NCBI RefSeq assembly: GCF_030014955.1
Contig: NZ_JAGRPV010000001.1
Location: 5,890,001 to 5,954,000, forward strand
Source of the DNA: Cohnella hashimotonis
GTDB taxonomy: Bacteria; Bacillota; Bacilli; Paenibacillales; Paenibacillaceae
DNA: 64,000 nt
Direction of reading: 5' to 3'
Made by a program: the position numbers and the translations under genes. This document shows, one piece after another, positions 50,677 through 59,135 of this stretch. Position 1 is the first letter of the stretch. Every line of letters begins with the position of its first letter. Below the pieces are notes generated by a model. That model worked only from the letters and a program-made list of their open reading frames with translations, searched no databases and had not been told where the DNA came from.

Positions 50677-51171
50677 ATGACGAAGGATATGTTAAAATTC
50701 GTGGTAGAACATCTAAAGGACTGGGACCCCCTGCTTCAGTATGCGGGGATATTGCTGGTCGCCGGCATCCCGTTTGCCGAAGCGATGCTGGCCACCATGG
50801 CCGGAACCGTACTCGAGCTGCCGGTTGTTTGGATACTCCTGCTTGGATTCGTCGGCAATTTACTGTCCGTGCTGACGATCGTCGCGCCTTTCCATGCTTT
50901 ATTCCGCTGGTTGAGGAATCGTCCGAACAAAAAATCGGGATTCGTTCACCGTCGTTCCGAGCGGGCGCGCGAAATCTTCGATAAGTATGGCGTGCCGGGA
51001 CTCGCTCTGATCTCGCCGTTGATCGCTTCGGGGCATATCGCCGCCTTCACGTCTTTGGCTGCCGGTACGGGAAAACGAAAGGTGATTGTGTGGCATATCG
51101 TCAGCATCGCCGTTTACAGCGTGGTCGGTTTGGCCGTCGGCCTTTTCCTGAAAACGAAATTGATCGAATAG
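50677..51171 (+). CDS. Small multidrug-export-type membrane protein
   Basis: A 164-residue membrane protein of the small multi-drug export family (COG2426). Three to four membrane segments are visible: LLQYAGILLVAGIPFAEAMLATMAG, VVWILLLGFVGNLLSVLTIVA, GLALISPLIASGHIAAF and VIVWHIVSIAVYSVVGLAVGLF. A charged cytoplasmic loop, FRWLRNRPNKKSGFVHRRSERA, lies between. GGGAGG precedes the ATG. The name comes from an early annotation and the transport function is unproven. It precedes the XRE regulator by 38 bases and could be co-transcribed with it. Confidence 0.82.
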   Translation: MTKDMLKFVVEHLKDWDPLLQYAGILLVAGIPFAEAMLATMAGTVLELPVVWILLLGFVGNLLSVLTIVAPFHALFRWLRNRPNKKSGFVHRRSERAREIFDKYGVPGLALISPLIASGHIAAFTSLAAGTGKRKVIVWHIVSIAVYSVVGLAVGLFLKTKLIE

Positions 51172-51209
51172 CAAGCCATGTAATCGCGGGCTGGGGAGGG
51201 TTTTAAAGG

Positions 51210-52001
51210 GTGACATTCGGCGAAAAGCTGGTGAGTCTGCGCAAAGAAAAAGGGTTGTCGCAAGAAGCGCTGGCCGAACAGTTAGGAACGACCAGGCAAG
51301 CGGTAAGCAAGTGGGAGAACGGTCAAGGATATCCGGAGACAGAGAAGCTGCTCATGATCGGCAACGTCTTTGAAGTATCGATGGATTTTCTGTTGAAAGA
51401 TGCCGTAGAACCGCGCTCGGAGCGAGAGGCGGGCTATTACGTCAGCAAAGAAATGGCCGAGGGATACTTCGTATATTCCCGCAAGTATGCCCGCTCCCTC
51501 TCCTTCGGCATCTTCTTTTTGGCGCTGGCCTTTGTGCCGTACTACTTGTTCGATCGGGACGTGGCTTATTACTTGCTTCCGACGGTTATTATAGGTACGA
51601 TCGGCATCGGATTTTTGGCTTCCACCGCGCTTTTTGAAGAAGTGTCGTACAAGATCTTAAAGCAGGAACCGCTCCTGATCGATCAGCCGTTCCTGCAGGA
51701 AATTCGACAGCGCTACGCACACTTGAAGCAAAAAAACAGACTGTTCATTCTATCCGGCATAGCCGTCTTCACGGCCGGATGCTTACCCGTCGTACTCGTT
51801 CGCAAGGAAATTGTGGCTTTTGAAAATTTAATGTCTTACTATCCGCTGTTTTTTGTGCTGATCGCAGTCGGTCTATTCATCATGATCCGGCACTTCACGC
51901 TGTTAGAAGCCTATCGTCTGCTCGCAAACAACGACGTGTACACGCGCAGGTTCGGCTTCAAGCTGCGTCGCAAGATGCTCAAGAAGTTCGACGACCTGTA
52001 G
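51210..52001 (+). CDS. XRE-family regulator with membrane C-terminus
   Basis: A 263-residue protein. Residues 1-65 are a clear XRE/Cro helix-turn-helix domain (LVSLRKEKGLSQEALAEQLGTTRQAVSKWENG). The rest has membrane segments (LSFGIFFLALAFVPYYLF, YYLLPTVIIGTIGIGFLA, LFILSGIAVFTAGCLPVVLV, YYPLFFVLIAVGLFIMI). The start codon is GTG at 51210, nine bases after GGGGAGGG. Such membrane-tethered XRE proteins are common in Bacillales and may sense the membrane state. It follows the export-type protein on the same strand and ends at a bidirectional terminator. Confidence 0.88.
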   Translation: MTFGEKLVSLRKEKGLSQEALAEQLGTTRQAVSKWENGQGYPETEKLLMIGNVFEVSMDFLLKDAVEPRSEREAGYYVSKEMAEGYFVYSRKYARSLSFGIFFLALAFVPYYLFDRDVAYYLLPTVIIGTIGIGFLASTALFEEVSYKILKQEPLLIDQPFLQEIRQRYAHLKQKNRLFILSGIAVFTAGCLPVVLVRKEIVAFENLMSYYPLFFVLIAVGLFIMIRHFTLLEAYRLLANNDVYTRRFGFKLRRKMLKKFDDL

Positions 52002-52070
52002 GTCGCGCATGCGACAGGCAATCCGACCAACCTTCCAGAGCGATTTGAGCCGGCGAACAGAATGACTTCA

Positions 52071-52112
52071 AAAATAAAGCCCATGCGTTATCGGCGCATG
52101 GGTCTTCGTTTT
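52071..52112. terminator. Bidirectional terminator between convergent genes
   Basis: The stem CCCATGCG / CGCATGGG with a seven-base loop (52080-52102) is flanked by AAAATAAAG on the left and TCTTCGTTTTG on the right. It serves the XRE gene and the convergent peroxiredoxin operon. Confidence 0.85.
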
Positions 52113-52131
52113 GATTCATATCAATCACGAT

Positions 52132-52776
52132 TTACAGCTTCCTTAGCTCGTCCAGAATATCCTCCGGCGCCAAGCGCTTCATAAAATCCGGGTTGACGTA
52201 CGCGGACCGGACGATGCCGGATTCGTCGATCATGAAGGTGGACGGAATGGGCAGAATCCATCGGTCGGTCGCGTTGTACTCGGCCAGATCCATCTTGAAC
52301 TGGTTCGACATCAGCTCCTGAAGGTATGACGGCACGTCGTATAAAATATGGTAGAAGGCGGCGACCAGACCGTTCGTATCGCTGAGCACCTCGAACTGCA
52401 GATCTTCCTTCTCTTGATGGGACAGCGTGTTGTCCGGGCTTTGCGGGCTGACGGCGATGAGTCTGGCGCCCAGCGCGTGAATCTCCGGGAGCACCTTCTG
52501 GTAAGCGCGAAGCTGCGCGTTGCAGTACGGACACCAGCCGCCGCGATAGAAGGTGAGCACGACAGGTCCCTTAGCTAGCTCGTCGTATAAGTGGACGGGG
52601 ATACCCTTCGCGTTTTTCAGCGTAAAATCCTTTGCCTTCTGCCCTTCCTGCAAGCCATATTGAGTGCCCGACTCCTGCTGTTCCCGGATCGAACGGAACA
52701 TCGCGGCCTGGACCTCCATGGGCGAATGCGCGACAAATTGCTGCTTCATTTCTTCCAGCGTTTGATTTAAGGACAT
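52132..52776 (-). CDS. Peroxiredoxin-like protein (AhpC/TSA fold)
   Basis: A 214-residue peroxiredoxin-like protein. A helical N-terminal 45 residues precede the thioredoxin fold, and the redox motif is FYRGGWCPYCNAQL, a C-x-x-C, followed by LIAVSPQSPDN and a late PSTFMIDESGIVRSAYVNPDF. This is the peroxiredoxin-like branch with a resolving Cys three residues after the peroxidatic one. It reduces hydroperoxides or exchanges thiols in the cytosol. It is the last of three genes in an operon with a CcdA transporter and a small thioredoxin-like protein, which would supply electrons across the membrane or from the cytosol. Confidence 0.9.
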   Translation of the reverse strand: MSLNQTLEEMKQQFVAHSPMEVQAAMFRSIREQQESGTQYGLQEGQKAKDFTLKNAKGIPVHLYDELAKGPVVLTFYRGGWCPYCNAQLRAYQKVLPEIHALGARLIAVSPQSPDNTLSHQEKEDLQFEVLSDTNGLVAAFYHILYDVPSYLQELMSNQFKMDLAEYNATDRWILPIPSTFMIDESGIVRSAYVNPDFMKRLAPEDILDELRKL

Positions 52777-52806
52777 GGATGATTCCCCTCCTATGTGATC
52801 ACTCTA

Positions 52807-53499
52807 TTATTTCATAAATCCAATCGCGAGGAAAAGGATGCCAAGCGCGATCGAAACATAGCCGGCAACTTTTTTGACGGGACCGCCCCATTTTGCCAAT
52901 CTGCGCAGAATGGAGATGGAGAAGACTGCGACAGCCGCGAGAATCACGCCTTTCCCCAGCGAATAGGCCGTCATGAGCAGCGCGCCGTGCAGCGGACTTC
53001 CCTGGAGCGCAATATAGCCGATCAGCGCAAAAAAGATCGGGATCGCGCAGGGCGAAATGACGAGTCCGTACGGAATGCCCAGCTTGAATGCGGCCGCGGG
53101 GCCTTGCGAACGTTCCGGCCGGTTCAACGACTTTTGGAATGTCGGCATGGCGAACGAAATGACGCCAAGCAGCTGCAGTCCGGCCAAAATATCAAAGATA
53201 GGCGGCACCCAGGTCAGCAAACGATATTTTTCAACAAAGGGCAGGAACTGTTGGCCAAGCAGCGCGATGATCAAGCCGACCGCCAGCGAAGTGACAACCA
53301 TGCCCAGAATAAAGTTGATCGCGATCAACAAGGCCCTTCTTTTATTATCGGCAGCGCCTCGCTGAACGTAACCCGCGAACATCGCCAGCACAGGCAAATA
53401 GCAGGCCAATACCGCGCTTACGATGCCGACGATAAACACAAGGATGTAGGTCGAGACGGAAATGCCGCCCGTAATCGAAAAATGATATAAATCTTCCAT
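52807..53499 (-). CDS. CcdA-family thiol transporter (DsbD-like)
   Basis: A 230-residue six-helix membrane protein of the CcdA/DsbD family, which passes electrons from cytosolic thioredoxin to extracytoplasmic thiols. The two redox cysteines are present in the usual places: VLACYLPVLAMFAG in the first helix and VISPCAIPIFFALIG in the fourth. Hydrophobic segments cover nearly all of it. It is 30 bases from the peroxiredoxin gene and 16 bases from the thioredoxin-like gene. In related Bacillales CcdA serves cytochrome c maturation or spore-coat redox; here the neighbours suggest a dedicated peroxide-defence role. Confidence 0.9.
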   Translation of the reverse strand: MEDLYHFSITGGISVSTYILVFIVGIVSAVLACYLPVLAMFAGYVQRGAADNKRRALLIAINFILGMVVTSLAVGLIIALLGQQFLPFVEKYRLLTWVPPIFDILAGLQLLGVISFAMPTFQKSLNRPERSQGPAAAFKLGIPYGLVISPCAIPIFFALIGYIALQGSPLHGALLMTAYSLGKGVILAAVAVFSISILRRLAKWGGPVKKVAGYVSIALGILFLAIGFMK

Positions 53500-53515
53500 A
53501 TGCGTCTCCTTTTAT

Positions 53516-53782
53516 CTAGCGTTCCTCTTCATAATCGAGCCATGCATACACGCGTTCGCGAAGCTCGGACAATTTGGGCAAAGTGCCGAATTCCGTTTTC
53601 CCATTGATGAGAATCGCTCCGGCGCTGAAAATGTTCAGTTGCTGAAGCCGCTCGAACGCATCGACCACATGCAGCTCCCGAACCTCGATTTGCGAAAATT
53701 CCGCCGCCACCTGCTTAACGAGACTGAGTGCCTTTTGACAAACAGAACATCCTGGTCCGGCCGACACCACTTCGATTAACAA
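53516..53782 (-). CDS. Small thioredoxin-like redox protein
   Basis: An 88-residue thioredoxin-fold protein with active site GCSVCQKA near residues 10-15, the compact size of a thioredoxin/glutaredoxin-like protein. A C-terminal cis-Pro-like turn and ILINGKTEFGTLPKL follow. The start is taken as TTG 53782, eight bases after AGGAGG; a GTG at 53800 would lie inside that ribosome site. It is the first gene of the redox operon and presumably the electron carrier between CcdA and a partner. No signal peptide is seen, so cytosolic. Confidence 0.85.
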   Translation of the reverse strand: MLIEVVSAGPGCSVCQKALSLVKQVAAEFSQIEVRELHVVDAFERLQQLNIFSAGAILINGKTEFGTLPKLSELRERVYAWLDYEEER

Positions 53783-53845
53783 AAGCCCCTCCTCCTTCAC
53801 TCCATTCTGTTCACGATCCTCCGTGCAAAAGGAAGATTAGCTTTG

Positions 53846-53878
53846 ATTATAGAGATCGGACTGTTAAATCCTTGTTAA
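53846..53878 (-). promoter_or_regulatory. Redox-operon promoter with PhoP/OmpR-type direct repeats
   Basis: On the minus strand TATAAT (53846-53851) lacks a good -35, and TTAACA-AGGAT-TTAACA (53862-53878) takes its place. This 6-5-6 direct repeat matches the spacing of PhoP/OmpR-type boxes. The adjacent two-component regulator is the natural candidate to bind it. Confidence 0.6.
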
Positions 53879-53965
53879 GAAACGCGGCGAAAGATTGCAT
53901 AATTTTCCTCGCATCGCGGAAACGCGAATGCTATGTTATTCTCTGTAGCAGGAAGGAGTGGTCGT

Positions 53966-54679
53966 ATGCGAATTCTCATCGTTGAAGACGAGGAGGACCT
54001 CTCGCGTGCTTTAGCCAAAGGTTTGAAACGGGAAGGTTATGCCGTGGACTGCGCGCTTGACGGACTGACCGGGTGGGAGCTGGCGGACACCAACGAATAC
54101 GACGTGATTCTTCTCGATATCAATCTGCCGGAACTGGACGGCATCTCGCTATGCCAACGCATTCGCCGGTCCTCGCACCATCACGACGTATGTATCCTCA
54201 TGCTGACCGCGCGCAGCCATCCGGACGAAGTGGAAGAAGGACTCGATTCAGGGGCGGACGACTATCTCCGCAAACCCTTTGTTTTCAATGAATTGCTTGC
54301 CCGTATCCGGGCGCTCCTGCGGCGGCGTTCGTCCGTGAAAAGCACGGTTCTGCGCTTCGACCGGCTCACCCTGGATTCGAAAACCAAAGAAGTATGGTTC
54401 GAGAATGAGCTACTTCCGTTGACGAAAAAAGAATTCGGCTTGCTCGAATATTTGATGCTCCATCCCGGCGAGGTCATCTCGTCCGAGCGGCTGCTCGAGC
54501 ATGTGTGGGACATCCACGCGGATCCGTTTTCCTCTACGGTCCGGGTTCATATCAATTCCTTGCGCAAGAAGCTCTCGCTCCATGATCCGGCGGCGGGCGA
54601 AACCTATATTCAGACCGTTCAAGGTCATGGATATCGATGGGCGCCGCGCGCAGCCGGAGAGAAAGAGGCCACGACATGA
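53966..54679 (+). CDS. OmpR-family response regulator
   Basis: A 237-residue two-component regulator. Receiver domain: acidic pair Glu7/Asp8 in MRILIVEDEED, phospho-acceptor Asp51 in DVILLDINLPELDG, and DDYLRKPF with the conserved Lys. Winged helix OmpR-type DNA-binding domain at 130-230: LPLTKKEFGLLEYLMLHPGE, SSTVRVHINSLRKKL and YIQTVQGHGYRW. The ATG at 53966 has AAGGAG seven bases upstream. It overlaps the kinase gene by ATGA and is divergent from the redox operon, whose promoter carries a candidate binding site. Confidence 0.94.
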   Translation: MRILIVEDEEDLSRALAKGLKREGYAVDCALDGLTGWELADTNEYDVILLDINLPELDGISLCQRIRRSSHHHDVCILMLTARSHPDEVEEGLDSGADDYLRKPFVFNELLARIRALLRRRSSVKSTVLRFDRLTLDSKTKEVWFENELLPLTKKEFGLLEYLMLHPGEVISSERLLEHVWDIHADPFSSTVRVHINSLRKKLSLHDPAAGETYIQTVQGHGYRWAPRAAGEKEATT

Positions 54680-55710
54680 GACGTTGGAACCGTCTATCCC
54701 TGCGCTCCAGATTGACGCTGTTCGCCATTCTTTATCTGGCGGCCATGCTGATCGCCTATACGGCCTTGGAGTCTTTTTTCTCGGCTACCGGGATCGTGTC
54801 GGAGCTGCAGGGGCGGATCATCAGCCTACTCGTCGCGCTCGCGGGCATGATTCTCAGCGCGCAATGGCTCGCATCGATTATTCTTAAGCCTGTGAAACGG
54901 ATGAGCGAGACCGCTGCAGGCATCACCGCAACCACGCTCGACAAACGATTGGAGATCGACCAGCTTCACGACGAATTGAAGAAGCTCGGCATCGCGTTTA
55001 ATACGATGCTGGACGGGCTGGAGCGCGCCTTCGATCAGCAGGCCCGCTTCGTATCCGCGGCCGCGCACGAATTAAGAACGCCGCTGTCCATCCTGCGCAC
55101 CAATCTGGAAGTGTCCGGAGACAACGATGGCATCGATCCGAGCGATTGGCAGGATTACAGGGCGACCACGGAGCGGACGCTGTCGCGGCTGGAGTCGCTG
55201 ACGGAGAATTTGCTGCTGCTGGCCGACGGATCGTACGATCGTACGGAGCGCGAGCACCAGGTGGTGGAGCTTGCCGACATCCTTACGGATGCAGTCTCGT
55301 TTATGGAACCGATGGCAGTCGAATACGGCGTGAAGCTCCAACTGGTAGAGCCCTGCTCTGCGTCGGTTAGGGGGGACGAAAGCTTCTTGTTCCTGGTGTT
55401 TCGAAACCTGCTGGACAACGCCATCCGCTACAATCGGCCGAACGGGAGCGTTACGCTGCATGTTGCGCATGAAGATGGGCGCGTTGCGGTTCGGGTGGCG
55501 GACACGGGGAAAGGAATATCCCTTTCGAACAGGGAGTTGGTTTTCGAGCGGTTTTATCGCGTCGACGCTTCGCGAGCGCGCAGGCATGGCGGGGCCGGCC
55601 TGGGCCTGTCGATCGTCCGCCATTTGCTTGGCTTTTTTGAGGGAACCGTTGAATTGGAGAAGAGCTCGGAAGAAGGAAGTGTGTTTAAGGTATTGTTGGT
55701 GCGGGGTTAG
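54676..55710 (+). CDS. Two-component sensor histidine kinase (intramembrane-sensing type)
   Basis: A 344-residue sensor kinase. Two membrane helices near 13-34 and 47-70 are joined by a loop of about a dozen residues, so there is almost no extracellular domain; such kinases sense signals in the membrane. A HAMP region (ILKPVKRMSETAAGI) leads to the phospho-acceptor His131 in FVSAAAHELRTPLS. N-box FRNLLDNAIRYNRP, G1 VADTGKGIS and G2 RRHGGAGLGLSIV are intact. The ATG overlaps the regulator stop (ATGA). The last 60 bases are echoed at 58711 and 60040 as intergenic fragments. Confidence 0.93.
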   Translation: MRRWNRLSLRSRLTLFAILYLAAMLIAYTALESFFSATGIVSELQGRIISLLVALAGMILSAQWLASIILKPVKRMSETAAGITATTLDKRLEIDQLHDELKKLGIAFNTMLDGLERAFDQQARFVSAAAHELRTPLSILRTNLEVSGDNDGIDPSDWQDYRATTERTLSRLESLTENLLLLADGSYDRTEREHQVVELADILTDAVSFMEPMAVEYGVKLQLVEPCSASVRGDESFLFLVFRNLLDNAIRYNRPNGSVTLHVAHEDGRVAVRVADTGKGISLSNRELVFERFYRVDASRARRHGGAGLGLSIVRHLLGFFEGTVELEKSSEEGSVFKVLLVRG

Positions 55711-55795
55711 GCGCCTTCGCGCGCCGACAGGCAACCGAAGCGCTGCTGGATACTCGGGAGGTTCATCGTTTGAATAAAGTTGCAATGCAGCTAAA

Positions 55796-55829
55796 AAGTG
55801 CAAAGAGACTGCCGCGGCAGTCTCTTTGC
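55796..55829. terminator. Perfect 30-bp palindrome, bidirectional terminator
   Basis: A perfect palindrome (15-base arms, GCAAAGAGACTGCCG and its complement) at 55800-55829, with AAAAAG on its left giving TTTTT on the minus strand. It lies between the kinase and the convergent immunity-like gene. The T-run faces the minus strand. Confidence 0.8.
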
Positions 55830-55920
55830 TTTGCAGCTTTTCATTGACTATAGCCGGACTGTCGAGGAAACCCTGGATGAAATCTCGAACCTCATTCGGC
55901 TTTTTCATCGATGAGGAAAT

Positions 55921-56703
55921 TCATTCAGCATCGAATTTTCCGATATACGCCATCCCTAAAGCAGAACCGATTGCCGAACCGTCTATTTTAAATGGTTCAT
56001 ATACGATCAAATCGAGAATAGCGTTTGCCGTGGGGGATACTTGCAGTTCGTCGACTTTTAAAATCATACTTTCCGCAACATTAAAATCTTCCACTTGCAT
56101 AATTATCATTTCGTCCAGTTTTTCCTTTTTATTGCTATAGTAAAAATGAATATTTACGATTGCATCTTCATCGATGTTCAATTTCTTAATTTCTTTTCTT
56201 ACCGCTTCAGATGAATGTATCGATAGCGTCTCGCTTTCTCCAACCCATAAATAATGAACGACAGCACCGCCAATTTCATGATTCGGGGTATTTCTGTTCA
56301 CCTTGCCCAAGTATGTTGTGCGTATGGATTTTGACGCGCTCTCCGTGCTTAAATCCTTGTCTTCGTAGGCGATCAGCGCATTCACCCGATCCAACCGATG
56401 CCGATTCCACAACCTCCCGAGCTCTTCTCTGTCGGCAACAATCGCATCGACAATGCGATCTGCATCCACTGATTTTCCGTAATATTGTAACTCTATGTAG
56501 TCTTCGTCATAGGTGTCCAGCTCAACTTCCTTGCAAAATTCACATCTTAGCGCAGGACTCGGTTCTGCATCTTCTTCTCCGCCTGTTGGCGGTTCATTAT
56601 CATAGATGGCCCAAGCTTCTAAATATTTTTCCTGGTCTACAAATTTCTCAAACTCTTCTTCAGATTCAAAATATCCTACCCAAACGTGCATGCTAGGCAT
56701 CAT
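55921..56703 (-). CDS. Immunity-like protein (Imm22-type N-terminus)
   Basis: A 260-residue acidic cytosolic protein. The opening MHVWVGYFESEEEFEKFVD and following AWAIYDNEPP resemble the Imm22 family of polymorphic-toxin immunity proteins, which begin with a short WVG-x-F segment. A Cys-x-x-Cys (ALRCEFCKEVELD) follows at 53-56. The C-terminal half is unfamiliar and mixed alpha/beta. The ATG at 56703 follows GGGAG by six bases; two further in-frame ATGs are close by. No toxin gene is seen next to it, so it appears as an orphan. AT-richer than its neighbours, which suggests transfer. Confidence 0.6.
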   Translation of the reverse strand: MMPSMHVWVGYFESEEEFEKFVDQEKYLEAWAIYDNEPPTGGEEDAEPSPALRCEFCKEVELDTYDEDYIELQYYGKSVDADRIVDAIVADREELGRLWNRHRLDRVNALIAYEDKDLSTESASKSIRTTYLGKVNRNTPNHEIGGAVVHYLWVGESETLSIHSSEAVRKEIKKLNIDEDAIVNIHFYYSNKKEKLDEMIIMQVEDFNVAESMILKVDELQVSPTANAILDLIVYEPFKIDGSAIGSALGMAYIGKFDAE

Positions 56704-56929
56704 TCAAATCTCCCTTGCTTGTATTTGATCCTATATTATACAAATACATTTAAGAATGCGAGCTTGCGAGAAGAGGATCCTGAGAGAAGCGGCCTGCGAG
56801 CTTAATCCTTTGGCTTCAAGCTGTCGGCTGACCTCGCGCCATGCGATCATAGTGGCGGGTATCGACGCACTTAAGGTAAAATAACGTGGCAAGCGCCATG
56901 AAGGCGCACGGAAGGAGCGGCCTGTATGC

Positions 56930-57547
56930 ATGGACAAGGACGCGCCGGCAGCCGAATCGGCTCGCTCTCCAGTCGGCTCTCGGGAGAGGCGCACTGACGT
57001 GGCAGCGGCGTATACGGCCGGCTTGTGGGTCGGCATAATAGCGGCGGGAGCGGCGCTGCTGGCCGTGTTCTCCATCGTCTGGCACAGCTGGCGCAACGGC
57101 ATCTCGCCGATGCCGGCGTCCGGCCCCGCCCGCCGTGCGGTAGCGGCGGAGCTGCTGCGGCTCGGTCCGCGCGGCACGGCGGTAGAGGCCGGCTCGGGTT
57201 GGGGCACCCTGGCGCTGCATGCGGCGCGGCGCTGTCCCGGCTGGCGGCTGATCGGCATCGAGAACTCGCCGCTGCCGTTTGCGGTGTCGCGGCTGCTGGC
57301 GAGGGGGCGGCCGGGAGTGCGGTTCATGCGCGGCGACTTGTTCGCGTACCCCTACGAGGACGCCGACGCGGTGATCTGCTACCTCTATCCAGGCGCGATG
57401 AATCGCCTTGCGCCGCTGCTCCGGCGGCATCTGGCGCCCGGCGCCTGCGTCGTCAGCGTCTGCTTCGCGCTGCCGGGCTGGACGCCGGTGCGGACGGTCG
57501 TCTGCGCCGATCTGTACCGGACGCCGGTCTATGTCTATGTCCGCTAG
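56930..57547 (+). CDS. Membrane-anchored class I SAM methyltransferase
   Basis: A 205-residue protein with an N-terminal membrane helix near 26-50 (AAYTAGLWVGIIAAGAALLAV) and a class I methyltransferase fold. The AdoMet-binding motif is TAVEAGSGWGTLALHAARR, and the acidic residue at the end of strand two is in LIGIENSPLP. AICYLYPGAM takes the place of the usual catalytic loop. The gene is GC-rich like the rest of the core, and its ATG at 56930 follows GGAAGGAG at 12-base spacing, which is long. The substrate is unknown; a membrane lipid or quinone would suit the anchor. Confidence 0.78.
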   Translation: MDKDAPAAESARSPVGSRERRTDVAAAYTAGLWVGIIAAGAALLAVFSIVWHSWRNGISPMPASGPARRAVAAELLRLGPRGTAVEAGSGWGTLALHAARRCPGWRLIGIENSPLPFAVSRLLARGRPGVRFMRGDLFAYPYEDADAVICYLYPGAMNRLAPLLRRHLAPGACVVSVCFALPGWTPVRTVVCADLYRTPVYVYVR

Positions 57548-57669
57548 GATGGGGAGATTACCGCGATCCGTGCATGCACCAGCGGGCTGCCGCTGCCTAC
57601 GAATGTCGTCCGTTTCGGAATGCGCGCTTTCGGCTAATTCATAAAAAAGATGAGGGAAGGGATCTTTAT

Positions 57670-58713
57670 ATGAAGAAAAATCCGTTCATCCTTTTATTCG
57701 CTTTGACGGCGATGCTGTTCGCGATAGTGCCTCTTCCGTCTGCACATGCCGATTCGCCCGTCACCTCCACCAATTTTTACGTCGCGTATAAAGACGAACC
57801 GATCGTCCAGAAGGCCCTTCAAGCGGGCGGCATGACGGCCGAACTGGCGGCCTACCTAGCCGACGAATCTTCGCCGCTTGCGCTGCGCGCCGCCGTCATT
57901 AATGCCATAGGCTGGGACACCGAGCCGACCCATCGCGCGGAAGCCTATGCACAGCAGGCGTACGGCAAGTCGCTTGCAGCGATCAAGCAGTCCGAGCTGC
58001 GCGGCGACGAACGCTTTGTCATCGGCTACTTGCTGGCGATGGACGATTATCTGGATACGCGCGAGGCGGAGCAATGGCTCGAGGACGCACGCCGGCAGCT
58101 GCCGGACAGCTTCACCGCTGCGTTGATTCATGCCATCGTCCAAGCGCAGGAGGAGATGAAGGACGCCGGTTGGCCGCAAGTGTGGAAAGCCGTCGCAGAC
58201 GTGGCCTTCGATCCGGACTTGAAGATGGATATGCGGCCTGAAGCCGCCAAAATCATTATCGATTATATGGTATTGTACAGCGACAAAAAGGTAATCAACC
58301 CCTTTGCCGAAGAAAGTCGCCTTACGCTTCGAATCGGGGATCGCGACTTCAAGCTGAACGGCGAGACGTTCGAGATCGATCCCGGCTACGGCACGGCGCC
58401 AGCCTTGATCGATGGCAGCGCCTACCTGCCGGTTCGTTTCTTGACGGAGGCTGTCGGCGGAGACATTCGCTGGGAAGCGTCCACGCACACCGTGCGTGTA
58501 GAGACCGCCCATGTATCGATGAAGCTGACCATCGGCGAAAAGACAGCTGTGGTAAATGGTGAGGAAAAGCAGCTGCTTGGCGCTCCATACCTCTCAAACG
58601 GGCGCACCATGCTGCCGTTCCGCTTCCTCGGAGAAGCGCTCGGCTTTGACGTCTCATGGGACGCAACAACGCGCGAGATCGGTCTGACGTTGAGCTCGCA
58701 GTGGCATAAATAA
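57670..58713 (+). CDS. Secreted protein with stalk (copper-amine-oxidase N-like) domain
   Basis: A 347-residue exported protein. A signal peptide of about 27 residues ends PSAHA. Residues 30-215 are helical with repeat-like segments (YLADESSPLALRAAVINAIGWDTEP, LAMDDYLDTREAEQWLEDA). The last 120 residues are a stalk domain typical of Paenibacillus surface proteins: GDRDFKLNGETFEIDPGYGTAPALIDG, YLPVRFLTEAVGGDIRWE, and a second motif TMLPFRFLGEALGFDVSWD. An upstream run in the same frame is unrelated; the ATG at 57670 follows GGAAGGGAT and opens the signal peptide. Its 3' end is repeated at 59859. Confidence 0.85.
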   Translation: MKKNPFILLFALTAMLFAIVPLPSAHADSPVTSTNFYVAYKDEPIVQKALQAGGMTAELAAYLADESSPLALRAAVINAIGWDTEPTHRAEAYAQQAYGKSLAAIKQSELRGDERFVIGYLLAMDDYLDTREAEQWLEDARRQLPDSFTAALIHAIVQAQEEMKDAGWPQVWKAVADVAFDPDLKMDMRPEAAKIIIDYMVLYSDKKVINPFAEESRLTLRIGDRDFKLNGETFEIDPGYGTAPALIDGSAYLPVRFLTEAVGGDIRWEASTHTVRVETAHVSMKLTIGEKTAVVNGEEKQLLGAPYLSNGRTMLPFRFLGEALGFDVSWDATTREIGLTLSSQWHK

Positions 58714-58770
58714 TTGGATAAGAGCTCGGAAGAAGAAAGTGTGTTTAAGGTTACGTTGATGCGGGGTTAG
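58711..58770 (+). other. Fragment matching the end of the histidine kinase gene (copy 1)
   Basis: Aligned without gaps to 55651-55710, the final 60 bases of the kinase, 53 of 60 bases are identical, including the stop codon. It starts at the stop codon of the stalk gene and is not expressed in frame with it. Confidence 0.8.
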
Positions 58771-58798
58771 GGAGATCGCCATCGTTATCAAGACTGCA

Positions 58799-59094
58799 TT
58801 ATGAAATGGTGACAGTAGCTATCTCCCTCCCAGCCCATAACTTGAAGCTGTATCCTGATTCAAGCAGGTGCCACGGTGCCTCATCTACGATAAAAGCTAC
58901 ATCCGCATGGTTTGCGATTCATCGACCACTTCTGTAACGCGAACCAAGACAGTCCACACATCGCCATGAATGATCCTGCCAACGACCTCTCCAAATATGA
59001 CGACAATATCGCGAAGCCATTCGTTTAATGGGAATTTGTTCGGGTCTTTATCTTTATCCCATTCAATGATGGCTTTGCGGTGTTTTCTTTCCAT
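58799..59094 (-). pseudogene. Frameshifted copy of the 97-aa gene at 60127
   Basis: It starts MERKHRKAIIEWDKDKDPNKF, as in the intact copy, and runs to VTEVVDESQT. There a one-base deletion near 58915 shifts the frame and gives a premature stop at 58897. Read in the next frame the homology continues to a stop at 58799 (ADVAFIVDEAP, YSFKLWAGRE). A three-base difference after that leaves the frame unchanged. The 65-residue product is probably non-functional. Confidence 0.85.
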
Positions 59095-59135
59095 CCTATC
59101 CTTCAGAATTAGCCCCTCGAAAAGCTAATTATCGG

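Larger units (their letters stand above)
58531..59094. repeat. Tandem segmental duplication, copy 1
   Basis: This stretch (3' end of the stalk gene, a 60-base kinase-end fragment, then a 97-codon gene) recurs at 59859-60420. A central part (58597-58672) is identical to the second copy base for base. The spacing offset is 1329 bases at the start and 1326 at the end. Confidence 0.85.

Noticed and set aside
55072..55908. Minus-strand open frame of 278 codons
   Set aside because: Antisense to the histidine kinase over most of its length and without family features.
57025..57669. N-terminal extension of the stalk-domain gene
   Set aside because: That frame lies over the methyltransferase gene and is Arg/Ala-rich; the signal peptide starts at 57670.
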